A DNA stretch of 64,000 nt, from positions 1,066,881-1,130,880 of the forward strand of contig LNAC01000036.1 of the NCBI GenBank assembly GCA_002007465.1, in the 5' to 3' direction. The notes below the pieces were generated by a model, which saw nothing but the letters and a program-made list of their open reading frames with translations, searched no databases and had not been told where the DNA came from. Position numbers and translations under genes: made by a program. Positions 10,391-21,205 of this stretch are shown here, piece after piece. How positions within the stretch are numbered: position 1 is the first letter of the stretch; each line of letters begins with the position of its first letter. This DNA is from Ailurus styani. Its lineage: Eukaryota > Chordata > Mammalia > Carnivora > Ailuridae.

Positions 10391-10865
10391 TCCAATATAA
10401 ACAACAAGAAAATCTGAGACGGTGAATGAATGGCACATTTGAATGATTTGCTCTCCTTCTCTACAACCTTCATGGAGTGCTGTAACAACACTACCTTACC
10501 AAATCCTCATTTCCTCCTAGTTACTGACCACCCACCACCAGAGAGTCTAACCTGTCCTCCATGGGGTGTGGTTGGGGTGGAGGTAGGGTAAACAAGATCA
10601 GACTTGTGACATACATTCATATGTTCTAGTAAACATTCTATTAAAAGTTAAATAACCACAGAGTGAATCCACAAAATGTAGGAAGGAAAGAGTAAATATA
10701 AAACCAATTTAAATAATCTACTAAACCTAAAACTGATTCCTTAAAAAGGATAAAAGATGGGAAAGCCTCTGCTAAATTTATCAAGGATGAAAGAGCACGA
10801 GCAAGAGCAGAATTGAACGTTGTTAAAAAAAAAAAAAGGACACTAAATATATGGGGGATCTTTGT
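10391..10865. other. Non-coding stretch, nothing recognised
   Basis: About 475 bases. It includes an A run near 10825-10837. No gene or repeat family recognised. Confidence 0.5.
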
Positions 10866-10880
10866 TACTCACAGATTTCT

Positions 10881-11085
10881 TTTTCTTTTTTTTTTTTAAA
10901 GATTTTATTTCTTTATTTGACACAGAGAGAGAGATTACAAGTAGGCAGAGAGGCAGGCAGAGACAGAGGAGGAAGCAGGCTCCCTGCTGAGCAGAGAGCC
11001 CGATGCGGGCCTCGATCCCAGGACCCTGAGATCATGACCTGAGCTGAAAGCAGAGGCTTTAACCCACTGAGCCACCCAGGTGCCC
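10881..11085 (-). mobile_element. Can-SINE, mustelid-type, antisense, perfect target duplication
   Basis: Antisense copy with GATTACAAGTAGGCAGAGAG and GATGCGGGCCTCGATCCCAG, ending GCCACCCAGGTGCCC. The 15-bp duplication TACTCACAGATTTCT is perfect at 10866-10880 and 11086-11100. Confidence 0.97.
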
Positions 11086-11100
11086 TACTCACAGATTTCT

Positions 11101-11777
11101 AAACATAACCTTTTCCTAATTGTTTTTAAAATGTATGTTTTTTTCTAGAAATGTTTTATTCATTTTTCTTATGTATACTGACTCAAAAGTATCTTTAAAA
11201 TCTGAATAGATCCATAGTCATCAAAGAAAAGTAGTAAAATTATCTCTCAAAAGCAAACAAATAAATAACACTAAACCCAAATTGTTTGATAGACCATAAA
11301 TCACAGCAAGACAATCAAAAATCTCTAGTACCCTATTTTGTCCAGATTACTGCTATCAACTACAACTGAAAACCCAGATACAGAAATGCCAACATTAGTC
11401 ATACTGAATTATTTTAAGGGTGATGATTTGCATACACAAAAAAGTATTCAGCTTAATTCATTTTTACATTAAGTGGTTGACACTGTCTCTTGTCATAAGA
11501 GGCAGGCTTATTTATCCCAAAACAACAAAAATCACAACTTCCTCCACTCCAGAAGCAAGCTGAGTGAAGCATTATCTCAACTGTCATAGTAATTACATTT
11601 AAATAAATAATTTTAGATAAGAAAAAGAAAGGGGATGGCATTATTTCTAGAGAGGGGAATACATGTCACTATATAATATATACAAAGCAATGTAGGAAAA
11701 TACAGGAAAAATGTGACAGACCCTAAAAGTAGATGAATTTAAGAGATAATTCCAGAGAGCACTTCTGTTTGACTTTT
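11101..11777. other. Non-coding stretch, nothing recognised
   Basis: AT-rich sequence without a supported gene. The minus-strand frame at 11453-11641 has no recognisable motif. Confidence 0.5.
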
Positions 11778-11792
11778 AAAAGGTAAGTAGGA

Positions 11793-12003
11793 GGGGTGTC
11801 TGGGTGGCTCAGTCAGTTAAGTGTCCACCTACCTTCCACTCGGGTCATGATCCCATTGTCCTAGGATCAAGTCCTGCATCCAGCTCCTTGCTCAGTGGGG
11901 AGTCTGCTTCTCCCTCTCCCTGTGCCTCCACCCCCGCCCCCAGCCTGTGGTTGCTCTCTTGCCTGCTCACTCTCAAATAAATAAAATGTTAAAAAAGAAA
12001 AAA
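11793..12003 (+). mobile_element. Can-SINE, older type, sense
   Basis: Runs from GGGTGTCTGGGTGGCTCAG through a C-rich middle (CCACCCCCGCCCCCAG) to CAAATAAATAAAATGTT and an A-rich tail. Target duplication AAAAGGTAAGTAGGA (15 bp) is perfect at 11778-11792 and 12004-12018. Confidence 0.96.
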
Positions 12004-12193
12004 AAAAGGTAAGTAGGACTTTACAAGTTAGGGAAAAGAAAAGCTTTGGAAAAAGCATTTTGGAGAAATGGAACATCCTGAAGATAAGAGCTATGAAAAA
12101 GTATGGTGTTTGCCTTGTGAGTGAGATGCACTTCCCATAACTATCTGATGCTATCTGATGCTTCAGATAGCTCCTTAATGATCACAACCCTAT

Positions 12194-12780
12194 TGCTAGG
12201 GATTTGATTATGCCCCACCTACCAAATTCATGTGCTGATGAGGCCCTAATTTCCAAGGTGACTACCTTTGGCGATAAGATTTTCTTTTCTTAAAGATTTT
12301 ATTTATTTATTTGACAGACAAAGAAAGACAGCGAAAGAGGGAACACAAGCAGGGGGAGAGGGAAAGGGAGAAGCAGGCTTCCCACCAAGCAGGGAGCCTG
12401 ATGCAGGGCTGGATCCCAGCTGGGATCATGACCTGAACCAAAGGCAGATGCTTAACAGCTGAGCCATGCAGGCGACCCATGGCGATTGGATTTTTAAGAT
12501 GTAACTAAGATTAAATGAGATCATAAAGTAAGGGCCCTAATCTGGTAGGGTTAGTGTTTTTGCAAGAATAGAGTTCAGAGCTCCCTCTCTCTCCGCAGTG
12601 AGACCAGCATGGGTAGGCTGCTGTCTACAAGCTACAGGAAGCAATTTCAGATTGATACCAACACTGCCAGAACCATGGTTTTGGACTTCTCAGCCTCCAG
12701 TACTGTGAGAAATAAATATCTGTTATTTAAGCCACCCAATCGCTGGTATTGTGTGATGGCAGCTGAAACTAATTAATACA
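12194..12780 (+). mobile_element. MaLR (MLT1/MST-like) LTR, sense, split by a SINE
   Basis: Recognised by the conserved MaLR 3' half: GGACTTCTCAGCCTCCAG, then ACTGTGAGAAATAAATATCTG and a TTTAAGCCACCCAAT block, ending in TAATACA. The 5' half keeps ATTCATGTGCTGATGAGGCC. It starts TG and ends CA and is flanked by the 5-bp duplication CCTAT at 12189-12193 and 12781-12785, the size expected for ERVL-MaLR. A Can-SINE sits inside at about 12284-12480. There is no internal region, so this is a solo LTR. Confidence 0.88.
12284..12480 (-). mobile_element. Can-SINE, older type, antisense, nested in MaLR LTR
   Basis: Antisense copy with AACACAAGCAGGGGGAGAGG in the body and GAGCCATGCAGGCGACCC at the head. 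The core is shortened (GGATCCCAGCTGGGATCATG). The flanking host sequence is duplicated imperfectly: GGCGATAAGATTTT at 12270-12283 and GGCGATTGGATTTT at 12481-12494. The LTR continues in register on both sides. Confidence 0.95.
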
Positions 12781-12923
12781 CCTATCAAAGCTCTACTACG
12801 TGAAGAGATACAAGAGTGATAATTCAAATGATCCTAAGTTTGGGTGGTTCAGAAAGAAAGAGGCATCAGGGAAAAGGAGATGGGAGATGTGATTGGGTCC
12901 CCAGAATATTAAATCTGTAAGGA

Positions 12924-13171
12924 TTCTTACAGATCCCATTTTCAGCTGCTTTGTCTTATAGTAAAGGAAACTAAGATGCCCAAAGTTCTTACAGATCCCA
13001 TTTTCAGCTGCTTTGTCTTATAGTAAAGGAAACTAAGATGCCCAAAGTTCTTACAGATCCCATTTTTAGCTGCTTTGTTTTATAGTAAAGGAAACTAAGA
13101 TGCCCAAAGTTCTTACAGATCCCATTTTCAGCTGCTTTGTTTTATAGTAAAGGAAACTAAGATGCCCAAAG
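12924..13171 (-). repeat. 62-bp unit tandem repeat, four copies, within a MIR
   Basis: The motif TTCTTACAGATCCCATTTT begins at 12924, 12986, 13048 and 13110, exactly 62 bases apart each time, and the last unit ends near 13171. The unit carries the antisense MIR core (CCCATTTTCAG, then GGAAACTAAGATGCCCAAAG), and the MIR continues beyond the last unit as TTACACGGAAAGCTAGCGAC. Units 1 and 2 share TTGTCTTATAG, while units 3 and 4 share TTGTTTTATAG. Unit 3 alone has CCATTTTTAG. The units are otherwise nearly identical, so the amplification is much younger than the MIR itself (about 12915-13200). Confidence 0.95.
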
Positions 13172-13214
13172 TTACACGGAAAGCTAGCGACAAAGCTGTG
13201 AAAAGTGCTTGGAT

Positions 13215-14569
13215 TTTCTCTGTATATACAGGGACCCATTCCTCCAGAGAGGATACTGCAGTGTAGTATTGTTTTTGCTGCAAAGAATTCTATTTTATTC
13301 TATACCCATATGAAATTCTGTCCTTATTCACTCTTCCTGATACAGCCTGATGCCTTCATTCAAGCAGTTGATTAATTACCAAGAACTATCAAACTCTGCA
13401 GTGATATCCCCTAGGCAAAGGCTGCCTTTCTCCCTGAAATGCCAATCTTGGTGAAGGTCTGAGACACCCCATGTTTTCTGACATTCTCAGCTGTGTAGAC
13501 CCTCTGCCTGGGGCTGATTCGGTGGGAAGAGGGTTGACTTTAACAAACAAGATGCTGCTTCCCCACCAGCAGGCCTGCTGTTGCTGTTGTGTGCAATCCT
13601 CCAAAGGCAAGATCCTCCATATGCTCACCTACCACTGCCTCAGCACAGTATCAAATGCATGAACAAGTGAATGGGAGGAGCAGGAGCCAGGGCATCTAAA
13701 GAACAGGGCTGGCATTAAGCCTTGTTAGGCAACAGGGAAAGGCAAGTACTCTATCACAGAAGACTGGAACCCCTGGGCCCACATGCTACCAACACAAGGA
13801 CTGAGTTTCTGTTTCCATTATGCCCTAAGCAATGCCAAAAGCAGTCCAAAAACGCAGCTTTGCAATCAAATCCGAATATCACTTTGTGAATCTCAAACTC
13901 ATAAAGATTTAAAATGAGTAATAATGATACCATCCAACAATGGTAAGACTGTAAGAAGGTGCATTTCATTGACACATTTATGAACATATCCAACTTTGAC
14001 CCTAGATGTTGCACCATTTGGAAACATTTATAAAGGGCCTTAAAAATGCCTATATCCTTCAGTTAGCAATTTAAAATAAAATGACATTAGGGATCTGGAC
14101 ATATAGGAACGAACCTAGAGGAAACAAAGATCTATTTATACTATGACAATCATGAAAATGTGCTGCTTATATGTCCTATCGGAGACATGAAGAGTCCAGT
14201 TGTTATCCTTTCCTATTCTCCATCAGATTTGCACCAAGGCTAAGCTACACATGGGCTGTTCTAAGCCAGTGATGGAGCATGGGGGGGAGGTTACTAAGGA
14301 ATTATCTGAGATGAACTCAGTGACTGATTTTAGCTTGAGGACTCCCCAGTGACTTGACTAAAACTTTTTTAAAACTGAGGCAGTCTGAGATTTTTCCTGA
14401 CACAATTACTCTCCGGTCTCTCTTTATAGGAGTCAGATCTGCATTTTAATTCTGAAGATTCTACCCACCTTCTCCAACTCCCACCCCCAATCAATCTGTT
14501 GAATGTCTAATCCTGTCCTGTTGCCCATTTCTCAGGAACCCAAACTAGTCCATGGAAGAATACTCAAGA
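13215..14569. other. Non-coding stretch, nothing recognised
   Basis: About 1.35 kb of moderately balanced composition. Opposed frames at 13389-13628 and 13471-13662, and one at 13754-14017, show no motif that I recognise. No repeat family was assigned. Confidence 0.5.
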
Positions 14570-15790
14570 GCCAGTTTAAGATGGTGACGTATGGCTATCT
14601 AGCACTCACCTCCTCCCACGGACACTCTGAATCTACAGCTACCTGTGGAATAACTTCCTCTTACACAAATCCTAAAAACAAACAAACAGTGGAACAACTC
14701 CTTCACATCTGAGAAATAGCTTGAAGCAGGTAGGAAAGGTGGAGACACACTCTCCCCAAACACTCCCTACCCTGCAAGGTGGCCCATAATGGGAAGAGAA
14801 CTCAAAACCTGGAGGACCTTCTCCCCCAGGAGCAAAGGGTTTACACTCAGACACCCCAACATCAGACACCCCAAGTTTTATACTTTCATCTGAGAGATGA
14901 GCCCCCAAAATATCTAATTTTGAAAACAAACAGGGCTTGTATCCAGGAGACCTGTAGGGCTGTAGCAAACAGTGACTCAAGCAAGTCATTGAGAAATGAC
15001 TCTCAGTGGGCTCTTGCAGACTCACCGGCTCCAGATCCAAGAGCAAAGGCAGTCTTTGAAAGGCACCCAGACTTTATGTGAAAGAGGCTCAATGCTACTT
15101 TTAAAGCATCAGACTGAGAGGCAGGGGTGCGATGGGATATTCTCCGGGGACTAAGGCTGGTAGACACTGTCCCTCAGTCTTGCTTGGGCAGTAGGTGTCA
15201 TCTTTTATTCCTACCCACCCCCTACCACCACAGTGGGCTCTTTACGCTCTAGCCCTCAGATGCTATCTTCACACTTCGTCTCAGCCTTGCTGAAGCCGGA
15301 GGGCATCACCTTTTTCTTTTATCTTTTTAAATTTTTTTTTACCTTTTATTTCTGTTTTCAGTAGTTCCCAACTTTACACTGTCCCTCTGCCTCGCCCCTA
15401 ATCTCCAGTATCTCCCAGATGGGAGCTTCTTCGCACACATCTGATGACCTACAGACCAGGTTTCACACCTTGATGCCTCACTGTGGAAGCCAGGGGAGCC
15501 TGAGTTCCTGGGTTACACGGGACTGGAAAATCAGAGAGACAGGTCTTGGCATATGACCACTCCCGGGGCACTGCACAGGTAAGGAGACCCCCAGCTGTAC
15601 ATCCCCAGTCGTTCTGAGGAAGAGACCTGTTGGCTCATCCAGGAGCTGTGGTCTGAGGTGCTTGCTCTGGTTTGGAACACTTCAAAGGGCCCACAGAGCT
15701 GCTCACAGGGAACAGAGGCTGGTGGACAGTTCTTATGCTCCCCTCTGTCCCACTCCTGCTCACCGAGAATATGAGTATCAGGCATTTTAC
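14570..15790 (+). mobile_element. Decayed L1M 5' region, sense
   Basis: The order CACCTCCTCCCACG, GTGGAACAACTCC, GGAGCAAAGGGTTTACACTC, GAGATGAGCCCCCAAAATAT, GGGCTTGTATCCAGGAGACC and GAGCAAAGGCAGTCTTTGAAAG matches the 5' untranslated region of old mammalian L1 elements as I remember it. The match is clear to about 15120 and weaker to 15790. This GC-richer patch produces the overlapping 124- and 100-codon frames at 14672-15081, which are not genes. Confidence 0.62.
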
Positions 15791-18178
15791 TGCAAAAGTG
15801 GTACTACCTGTAATATAAGTTAAATAATCATATCAGTATGTCTCGAAATAAGTTGTATGAGATATATACTTATTGCTGTTATTTGACCTAAAATTAGTGG
15901 AAATATTTATAACATCTAAAAAGTTGAGGAAATGTAGTAAACATCACTGAATGAATTAAGTTTATTTAGTCTGTAAGAGGTCGTTGAGAGTCCTAAAGTA
16001 ACGTGCATCTTGAATCACATAATGGAACATTTTCTTGAAATATTCAGTCCATAATTTGATCAAAGTATGTATTAATTATTTAATATGGGTCAAGGCATGT
16101 CCTACGATTAGTATTCCATGAAACATACTTTATAAAACAATGTTAAAGTACCATTTCATAAAAGCCAAGATTCTTTTTATGTCTAATATGTATGTCATAC
16201 TTACAGTAATCAATTTGCTTTTTCATGTATAGATAAGTACTTATAAATCAAACCATCAGTTTTATCCTTCTTCTCCTCACAGTTTTCCTCTTCTCACAAT
16301 CCAACCTTGGGTGTAGTAAGAACTTGGTAAATATTTCCTTCCATGGGGTGACCTAATTTTAATTCCTAACAGGTCTGACTTGTCACTGTAAAACTGACAT
16401 TACAAAATAATAAAGTGATCCAGGAGACACAGTATTCTTAGGCAATGTGTTACTCCTTCTAACTCTTCATGTAGTTTCTTACGTACCTGGTGATTGGTAA
16501 AAGCAGAGACTGCCAAGCTGCAGGGAGATGAGTCTTCCCTGGCAAACTGCACAATAAATCTCACAAAAGCTTTAAATATGTACATGACGTTAATAAAGAC
16601 ATACATGATTTAAATAAAGCCCATGGTTTAAACAGATATATCAGAAGATCCGTGCGGTAGCATATCATGAAATATTTGCTTTCACAGGTCAGAATTACAA
16701 ATGGTAATCCATGAAAAACAAGGGCATGCTAAAGTACTATTCTATGAATGCAACTTCCGTATTGACTTTCAATACCTATTTATTCTGGCTTCCTTTCTTT
16801 ATACATCTATCATTTATACTGTTTACATAACTGAACCCAGACACACTCTAGAAAGCACAGATTAACATTGTCTCTATTACCCAGATCACTGTAGCTTTAA
16901 TCCATTTAAAACTTGAATGTGTAAAAATAAATTCAACAGCACCAAACACTTTCCTATTAAAGGGATTTAATTACTGCAGCAATATGGTATTTATTTGTCC
17001 CAGTAACCATTAGGAGATAATAGATATTTCTTTTGCTAACATAGCATGAACACACTGAATAAATGACATTTAGAAAGTAATTAACATCATTTCCACACTT
17101 AATGTCTTTTCACATATCATGAAGATCACGCCTCTTGATCTGCCCTCATGATGTGTGACATCCTTATTTTGTAACAGATGTACCATTGCTTCACAACTAT
17201 CTTTTGTTATCACACTTTTACAGTTCAAATTATTCATATCACAAATGCAGAGGCATGAGACAGGGCTATAGAAAGAACTATTTATGACAGTGTACCGTGG
17301 AGGTTATAAATCAATCCTATCACATTTTTATTTAAGACCCAGGAATGCCATTGTGGCCAGGAATCAGATTAATTTATCCCTCAATTTTGATATTTATTTT
17401 TAAACAAACAATATCACCATTACAAAAAACTAGTCATTTCTCAATTTCATATCCAATTTCCCATGTTGCTGTCTTGTTCCTTTTAAATAATTTATAAGAA
17501 TTCTATTTTCTTCTAATAACAGAACCTGCAATTTTCCCTGTTTGATAAAATCATTCAATATTAACTATTTTTGGCCAGGGATCTTTTAATTACCTTCTGT
17601 TCTTTTAATAATTTCTTTTCTAATTGAATCTTTTGGTCAAAGCTAAAAGAGAAACTGAACTTGCCGTGCTCTACAAATTTCTAATAATCTATAAACAGTT
17701 GGCCAAAGCTCTACTCATGAAAGCTCTATTTCAATTGCCAGATTGGTTTTCTGTATTACACATATGTCAGAGCTGTGTTTCTTCATTCACTTACTTCACT
17801 CATTTAAAAACTGGGGGTGACGACTCTTAATCCATTGGTTGTAGGTGTTTGATACAATGTAGTAAACTAAACACTAGCTTCCTACCCTCATGAGGCTTAT
17901 ATTTGGGAGATGTAAAAATATAATTACAATTTAGAATAAATTCACAGAAAAAAAAATCAAAGCATGAAAAGAAACAGGAGTGGCCTGTTTAGATGAAAGC
18001 AGTCAGGTATAACTTCTCCAAGCTGGTAACATCTCAAAGAGAACACTGTGAAATGTCTGGGGTCAAAAGAGTGTGTTGTCTTCAAAGAGAGTGAAGGAGC
18101 CCAGTGTGCTCCGAGAGTCATGAGTAAGGAGCACAGTGGCAGGAAATTAAATGGAAGAGGGAGCAGGGGCCAGAACGC
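15791..18178. other. 2.4-kb AT-rich stretch, no repeat or gene recognised
   Basis: This is one of the longest blocks in the window with no transposon that I can see. It is strongly AT-rich with no frame of interest. The minus-strand frame at 16400-16606 and the plus-strand frame at 17624-17830 lack known motifs. It could hold conserved non-coding elements, but the sequence alone cannot show that. Confidence 0.5.
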
Positions 18179-18187
18179 AAGGGTCTT

Positions 18188-18393
18188 GGGGCACCTGGGT
18201 GGCTCGGTGGGTTAAAACCTCTGCCTTCGGCTCAGGTCATGATCTTAGGGTCCTGGGATCGAGCCCTGCATTGGGCTCTCTGCTCAGCAGGAAGCCTGCT
18301 TCCTCCTCTCTCTCTGCTTGCCTCTCTGCCTACTTGTGATCTCTCTCTCTGTCAAATAAATAAATAAAATCTTAAAAAAAAAACCCAAAACAT
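18188..18393 (+). mobile_element. Can-SINE, mustelid-type, sense
   Basis: Starts GGGGCACCTGGGTGGCTCGG, carries TGCCTACTTGTGATCTC and ends with AATAAATAAATAAAATC and an A-rich tail. Flanked by AAGGGTCTT at 18179-18187 and 18394-18402. Confidence 0.95.
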
Positions 18394-18402
18394 AAGGGTC
18401 TT

Positions 18403-19101
18403 ATAACGTCCACCATAATTTATTCAGAGAAAATGTAAAGGAATTACCACAGGAGCCTTAGTTTTCCAACTCTTTGAATTATGTTCTGTCCCTTGCTGCT
18501 TTACCGTTGTTACACCTGGATTAAGTGCTGTTTGTGAATGAATTCTAACGAGCATCCTACTTGTGTGAACACTATGATTTGGAGATAAGAATGTTATTAC
18601 AATAGGCGGTAATCTTGCGGGATACTTGAAGCTCTGTCCTTCATGTTAACCCAGGGTATGTCAGAAACATTGTAGCTAAGGCATAGACACTTGTCTTTCC
18701 ACTTAAAAAGAAAAGGATAGTATTTGCCTTGGAAAAATGTTTATCAATGTAAGGTTTACATTTAAGAATCTTATACTTCGGTATCTATACACACATTCAT
18801 GTACATATGTATAATTCTTATGTGGGGAATAGACAGACATGTTGGTATAAATAGGTGCCTGTGAAGATAAATTAAGATTACATATGTATCTTTATAGATA
18901 TCTTTTTGTATCTTTATTTGTATCTTATTCATCTCTTACATAAGGCAGTACATTTATTTTATTTCTCCTTCAGCCACCTAAAAATGGATTATATCAAATT
19001 AGTATCAAGTCTCACAAGTAACATTCTTTTATACATAGGAGATTTTTAGAATAGCCTTGTAAAACAACCATTTTTCCCTTACCTGCCATCTGTTGACTAT
19101 C
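18403..19101. other. Non-coding stretch, nothing recognised
   Basis: About 700 bases, AT-rich in its second half (TATCTTTTTGTATCTTTAT region near 18895-18930). No gene or repeat family recognised. Confidence 0.5.
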
Positions 19102-19109
19102 ATCTAAGG

Positions 19110-19515
19110 CAATGGTTCTCAACCTTGGCTGCTCATGAGAACCTCCTGAAGAGCTTTTAAAATCCCTATGACCAGGGCGCCTGGGTGGCTCAGTGGGTTA
19201 AAGCCTCTGCTTTCGGCTCAGGTCATGATCTCAGCGTCCTGGGATCCAGGCCTGCATCGGGCTCTCTGCTCAGCAAGGAGCCTGCTTCCTCCTCTCCCTG
19301 TCTCTCTGCCTGCCTCTCTGCCTACTTGTAATCTCTCCCTCTGTGTCAAATAAATAAATAAAATCTTTAAAAAATAAATAAATAAAATAAAATCCCTATG
19401 AGCAGGCCTCTCCTGAGATCAATCAAATCATAATCTCAAGGGCAGGGACTCTGGCATGTCTATTTTGAAAGCTCCCCAGGTACTTTCAATGGGCAGCCAA
19501 GGTTGAGAACCCCTG
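19110..19515 (+). mobile_element. MER5A hAT-Charlie DNA transposon, complete but split by a SINE
   Basis: Both ends are present: CAATGGTTCTCAACCTTGG at 19110 and CCAAGGTTGAGAACCCCTG ending at 19515 form inverted repeats matching at about 21 of 23 positions. Internal blocks GAGCTTTTAAAATCCC, AATCAAATCATAATCTC and AAAGCTCCCCAGGTACTTTC are characteristic of MER5A, a non-autonomous relic with no coding capacity. The 8-bp flanks match only partly (ATCTAAGG against TTCCAGGG). A Can-SINE occupies 19176-19388. Confidence 0.93.
19176..19388 (+). mobile_element. Can-SINE, mustelid-type, sense, nested in MER5A
   Basis: Runs from GGCGCCTGGGTGGCTCAG through CTACTTGTAATCTC to an AAATAAATAAATAAAAT-rich tail. 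The MER5A sequence AAAATCCCTATGACCAG at 19159-19175 reappears as AAAATCCCTATGAGCAG at 19389-19405, a 17-bp target duplication with one mismatch. Confidence 0.97.
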
Positions 19516-19659
19516 TTCCAGGGTACTCAGTATGGTGATGCAGGGTTATCTTAAAAAAAATCCATATACTTGGCTTTTCAAAAAATGTATTTTCCTTTAG
19601 AAATCCTACTCTGCTTTCAAATCCCAAAAGAACTGGCAGCTGTGTTGTGTAGCCTTCTT

Positions 19660-19800
19660 ACTTGAGATAGCCTTTACTAGTCAATGTACTCTGTGCATAC
19701 CTTTATTATAGCTTTTATAGAAATAGTCATCTGAAATAGAAGAGAAAAATGAAATACTGCACTCCTGCTTCTAGAAGGTAAGTTTCTTGAAGGCAGGGAG
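19660..19800 (+). mobile_element. L2 LINE 3'-end fragment, sense
   Basis: The end of the segment, CTTCTAGAAGGTAAGTTTC then TTGAAGGCAGGGAG, matches the conserved L2 3' block (AGAATGTAAGCTCCATGAGGGCAGGGA in remembered consensus, here diverged). Ancient and inert. Confidence 0.55.
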
Positions 19801-20118
19801 ATGGATGAATGGATGGATAGATACACAGAGGTACAGATATGTAATCAGTGCAAGCAAATGTACAGTTGGACATTCTCTGGGAATTAAGTGGAATTTGAAT
19901 ACAGTAAACATATTACATAAATTCATAAATGTCCTTAAAATGATAAGGAAAAACTTTGTCTCTTAAACATAATGATGCTCAATAAAGGTTTGATGATAAT
20001 TTTTATGCCATCAGTATAGTTAGAAACATTTTGTTGCATATTAAACCCTAGAAATTATAACATATTCATTGTTTCAGAATATTGGTCAGGACAGGGAAAG
20101 CAGACTTCACAATATAAA

Positions 20119-20540
20119 CATAATTATATAATGGAATATTACCCAGCCATAAAAAAGAATGAAAGCTTGCCATTTGAAATGACATGGTTTGAGCTAGAGA
20201 GTATTATGCTAAGCGAAATAAGTCAGAGAAAGACAAATACCATATGATTTTACTCATAGGTGGAACTTAAGAAACAAAACAGATGAGCAAAGGGTAAAAA
20301 AAAAGAAAGAGGGAGGGAAATCAAGAAACAGACTCTTAAGTATAGAGAACACACTGTTGGTTACCATTGGGGAGCTGGGTGAGGGGAAGGGTTGACTAGG
20401 TGATGGGAAGTAAGGCATGCACTTGTCATGAGAACCACTGGCTGTTGTATGGGAAGTGTTGAATCCCTATATTGTACACCAGAAACTAATATAACAGTGC
20501 ATATTAACTACCTGGAATTCACATAAAAACTTTTAAAAAA
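20119..20540 (+). mobile_element. 5'-truncated L1, 3' end, sense
   Basis: Begins within the last codons of ORF2 (AATGGAATATTACCCAGCC), continues GAGTATTATGCTAAGCGAAAT, ACCATATGATTTTACTC and the 3' UTR (AGAGAACACACTGTTGG, TTGTACACCAGAAACTA), and ends near CATAAAAACTTTTAAAAAA. It is the same 3' UTR type as the antisense copy at 6896-7470. No intact frame. Confidence 0.9.
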
Positions 20541-20548
20541 GAGATTGG

Positions 20549-20735
20549 AGGGATGCCTGGGTGACTCAGTCAGTTAAGTGTCTGCCTTTGGTCAGCTCAT
20601 GATCTTGGTGTCCTGGGATTGAGTCTCCCATCGGGCTCCTTGCTCAGTGGGGAGCCTGCTTCTCCCTCTGCTTGTGCTCCATCTGTCTGACAAATAAATA
20701 AAATCTTTAAACACACACACGCACACACACACACA
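20549..20735 (+). mobile_element. Can-SINE, sense, with (CA)n tail
   Basis: Starts GGGATGCCTGGGTGACTCAG, with CTGCTTGTGCTCC in the body (older type) and CAAATAAATAAAATCTTT near the end. It ends in a CA microsatellite at 20710-20735, grown from the A-rich tail. It lies directly after the L1 3' end. No clear target duplication. Confidence 0.93.
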
Positions 20736-20737
20736 GA

Positions 20738-21195
20738 CTAGAGAAAGTAGGGGTGACTTTTTAAGAGAAAATGGTGTGTGTAGTTTAATTGGAAAATACA
20801 GACTCTAGTTTGGAGTCTGACAAACAGTTGCTGGTTATTTTCTTTTTCTGCATCTCAGTTTCCTCCTCTGTGTTTATTGCTTTGTGAGACTTGTAATTGA
20901 ATCCTAAAATAATATTTTCTACATCTTAAAAAAAAAACTTTATTAGTAATGTTTTTGTGCAACTGTAATGACAGATGCAAGTCAATGACCAAACCTCCTT
21001 TCCCAGGTTTTTTGGCATGACTCAGAAAAAAGGCGGAGAGGACTATGCCTTGAAGTTTGTATCTGGTAGGAAAGACACAGAGGAGGTAGGTAGGCAGCAC
21101 CAATAACAATGCCCTCAAAGAATTCCATTCACCCAGTCACCACTGTGAAGACTTCGATATTCTGAAGATATAAAAATACTGCTAAGATTTAAAAG
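20738..21195. other. Non-coding stretch, nothing recognised
   Basis: About 460 bases between a SINE and an L1. The minus-strand frame at 20855-21118 has no known motif. Confidence 0.5.
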
Positions 21196-21205
21196 AAAAG
21201 AAATT

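Noticed and set aside
12924..13171. CRISPR-like array
   Set aside because: The units are contiguous with no unique spacers, lie inside a MIR, and the host is a mammal.
14672..15081. Overlapping 124-codon (minus) and 100-codon (plus) frames
   Set aside because: They lie in the GC-richer, decayed L1 5' region and show no domain; overlapping opposite frames are expected there.
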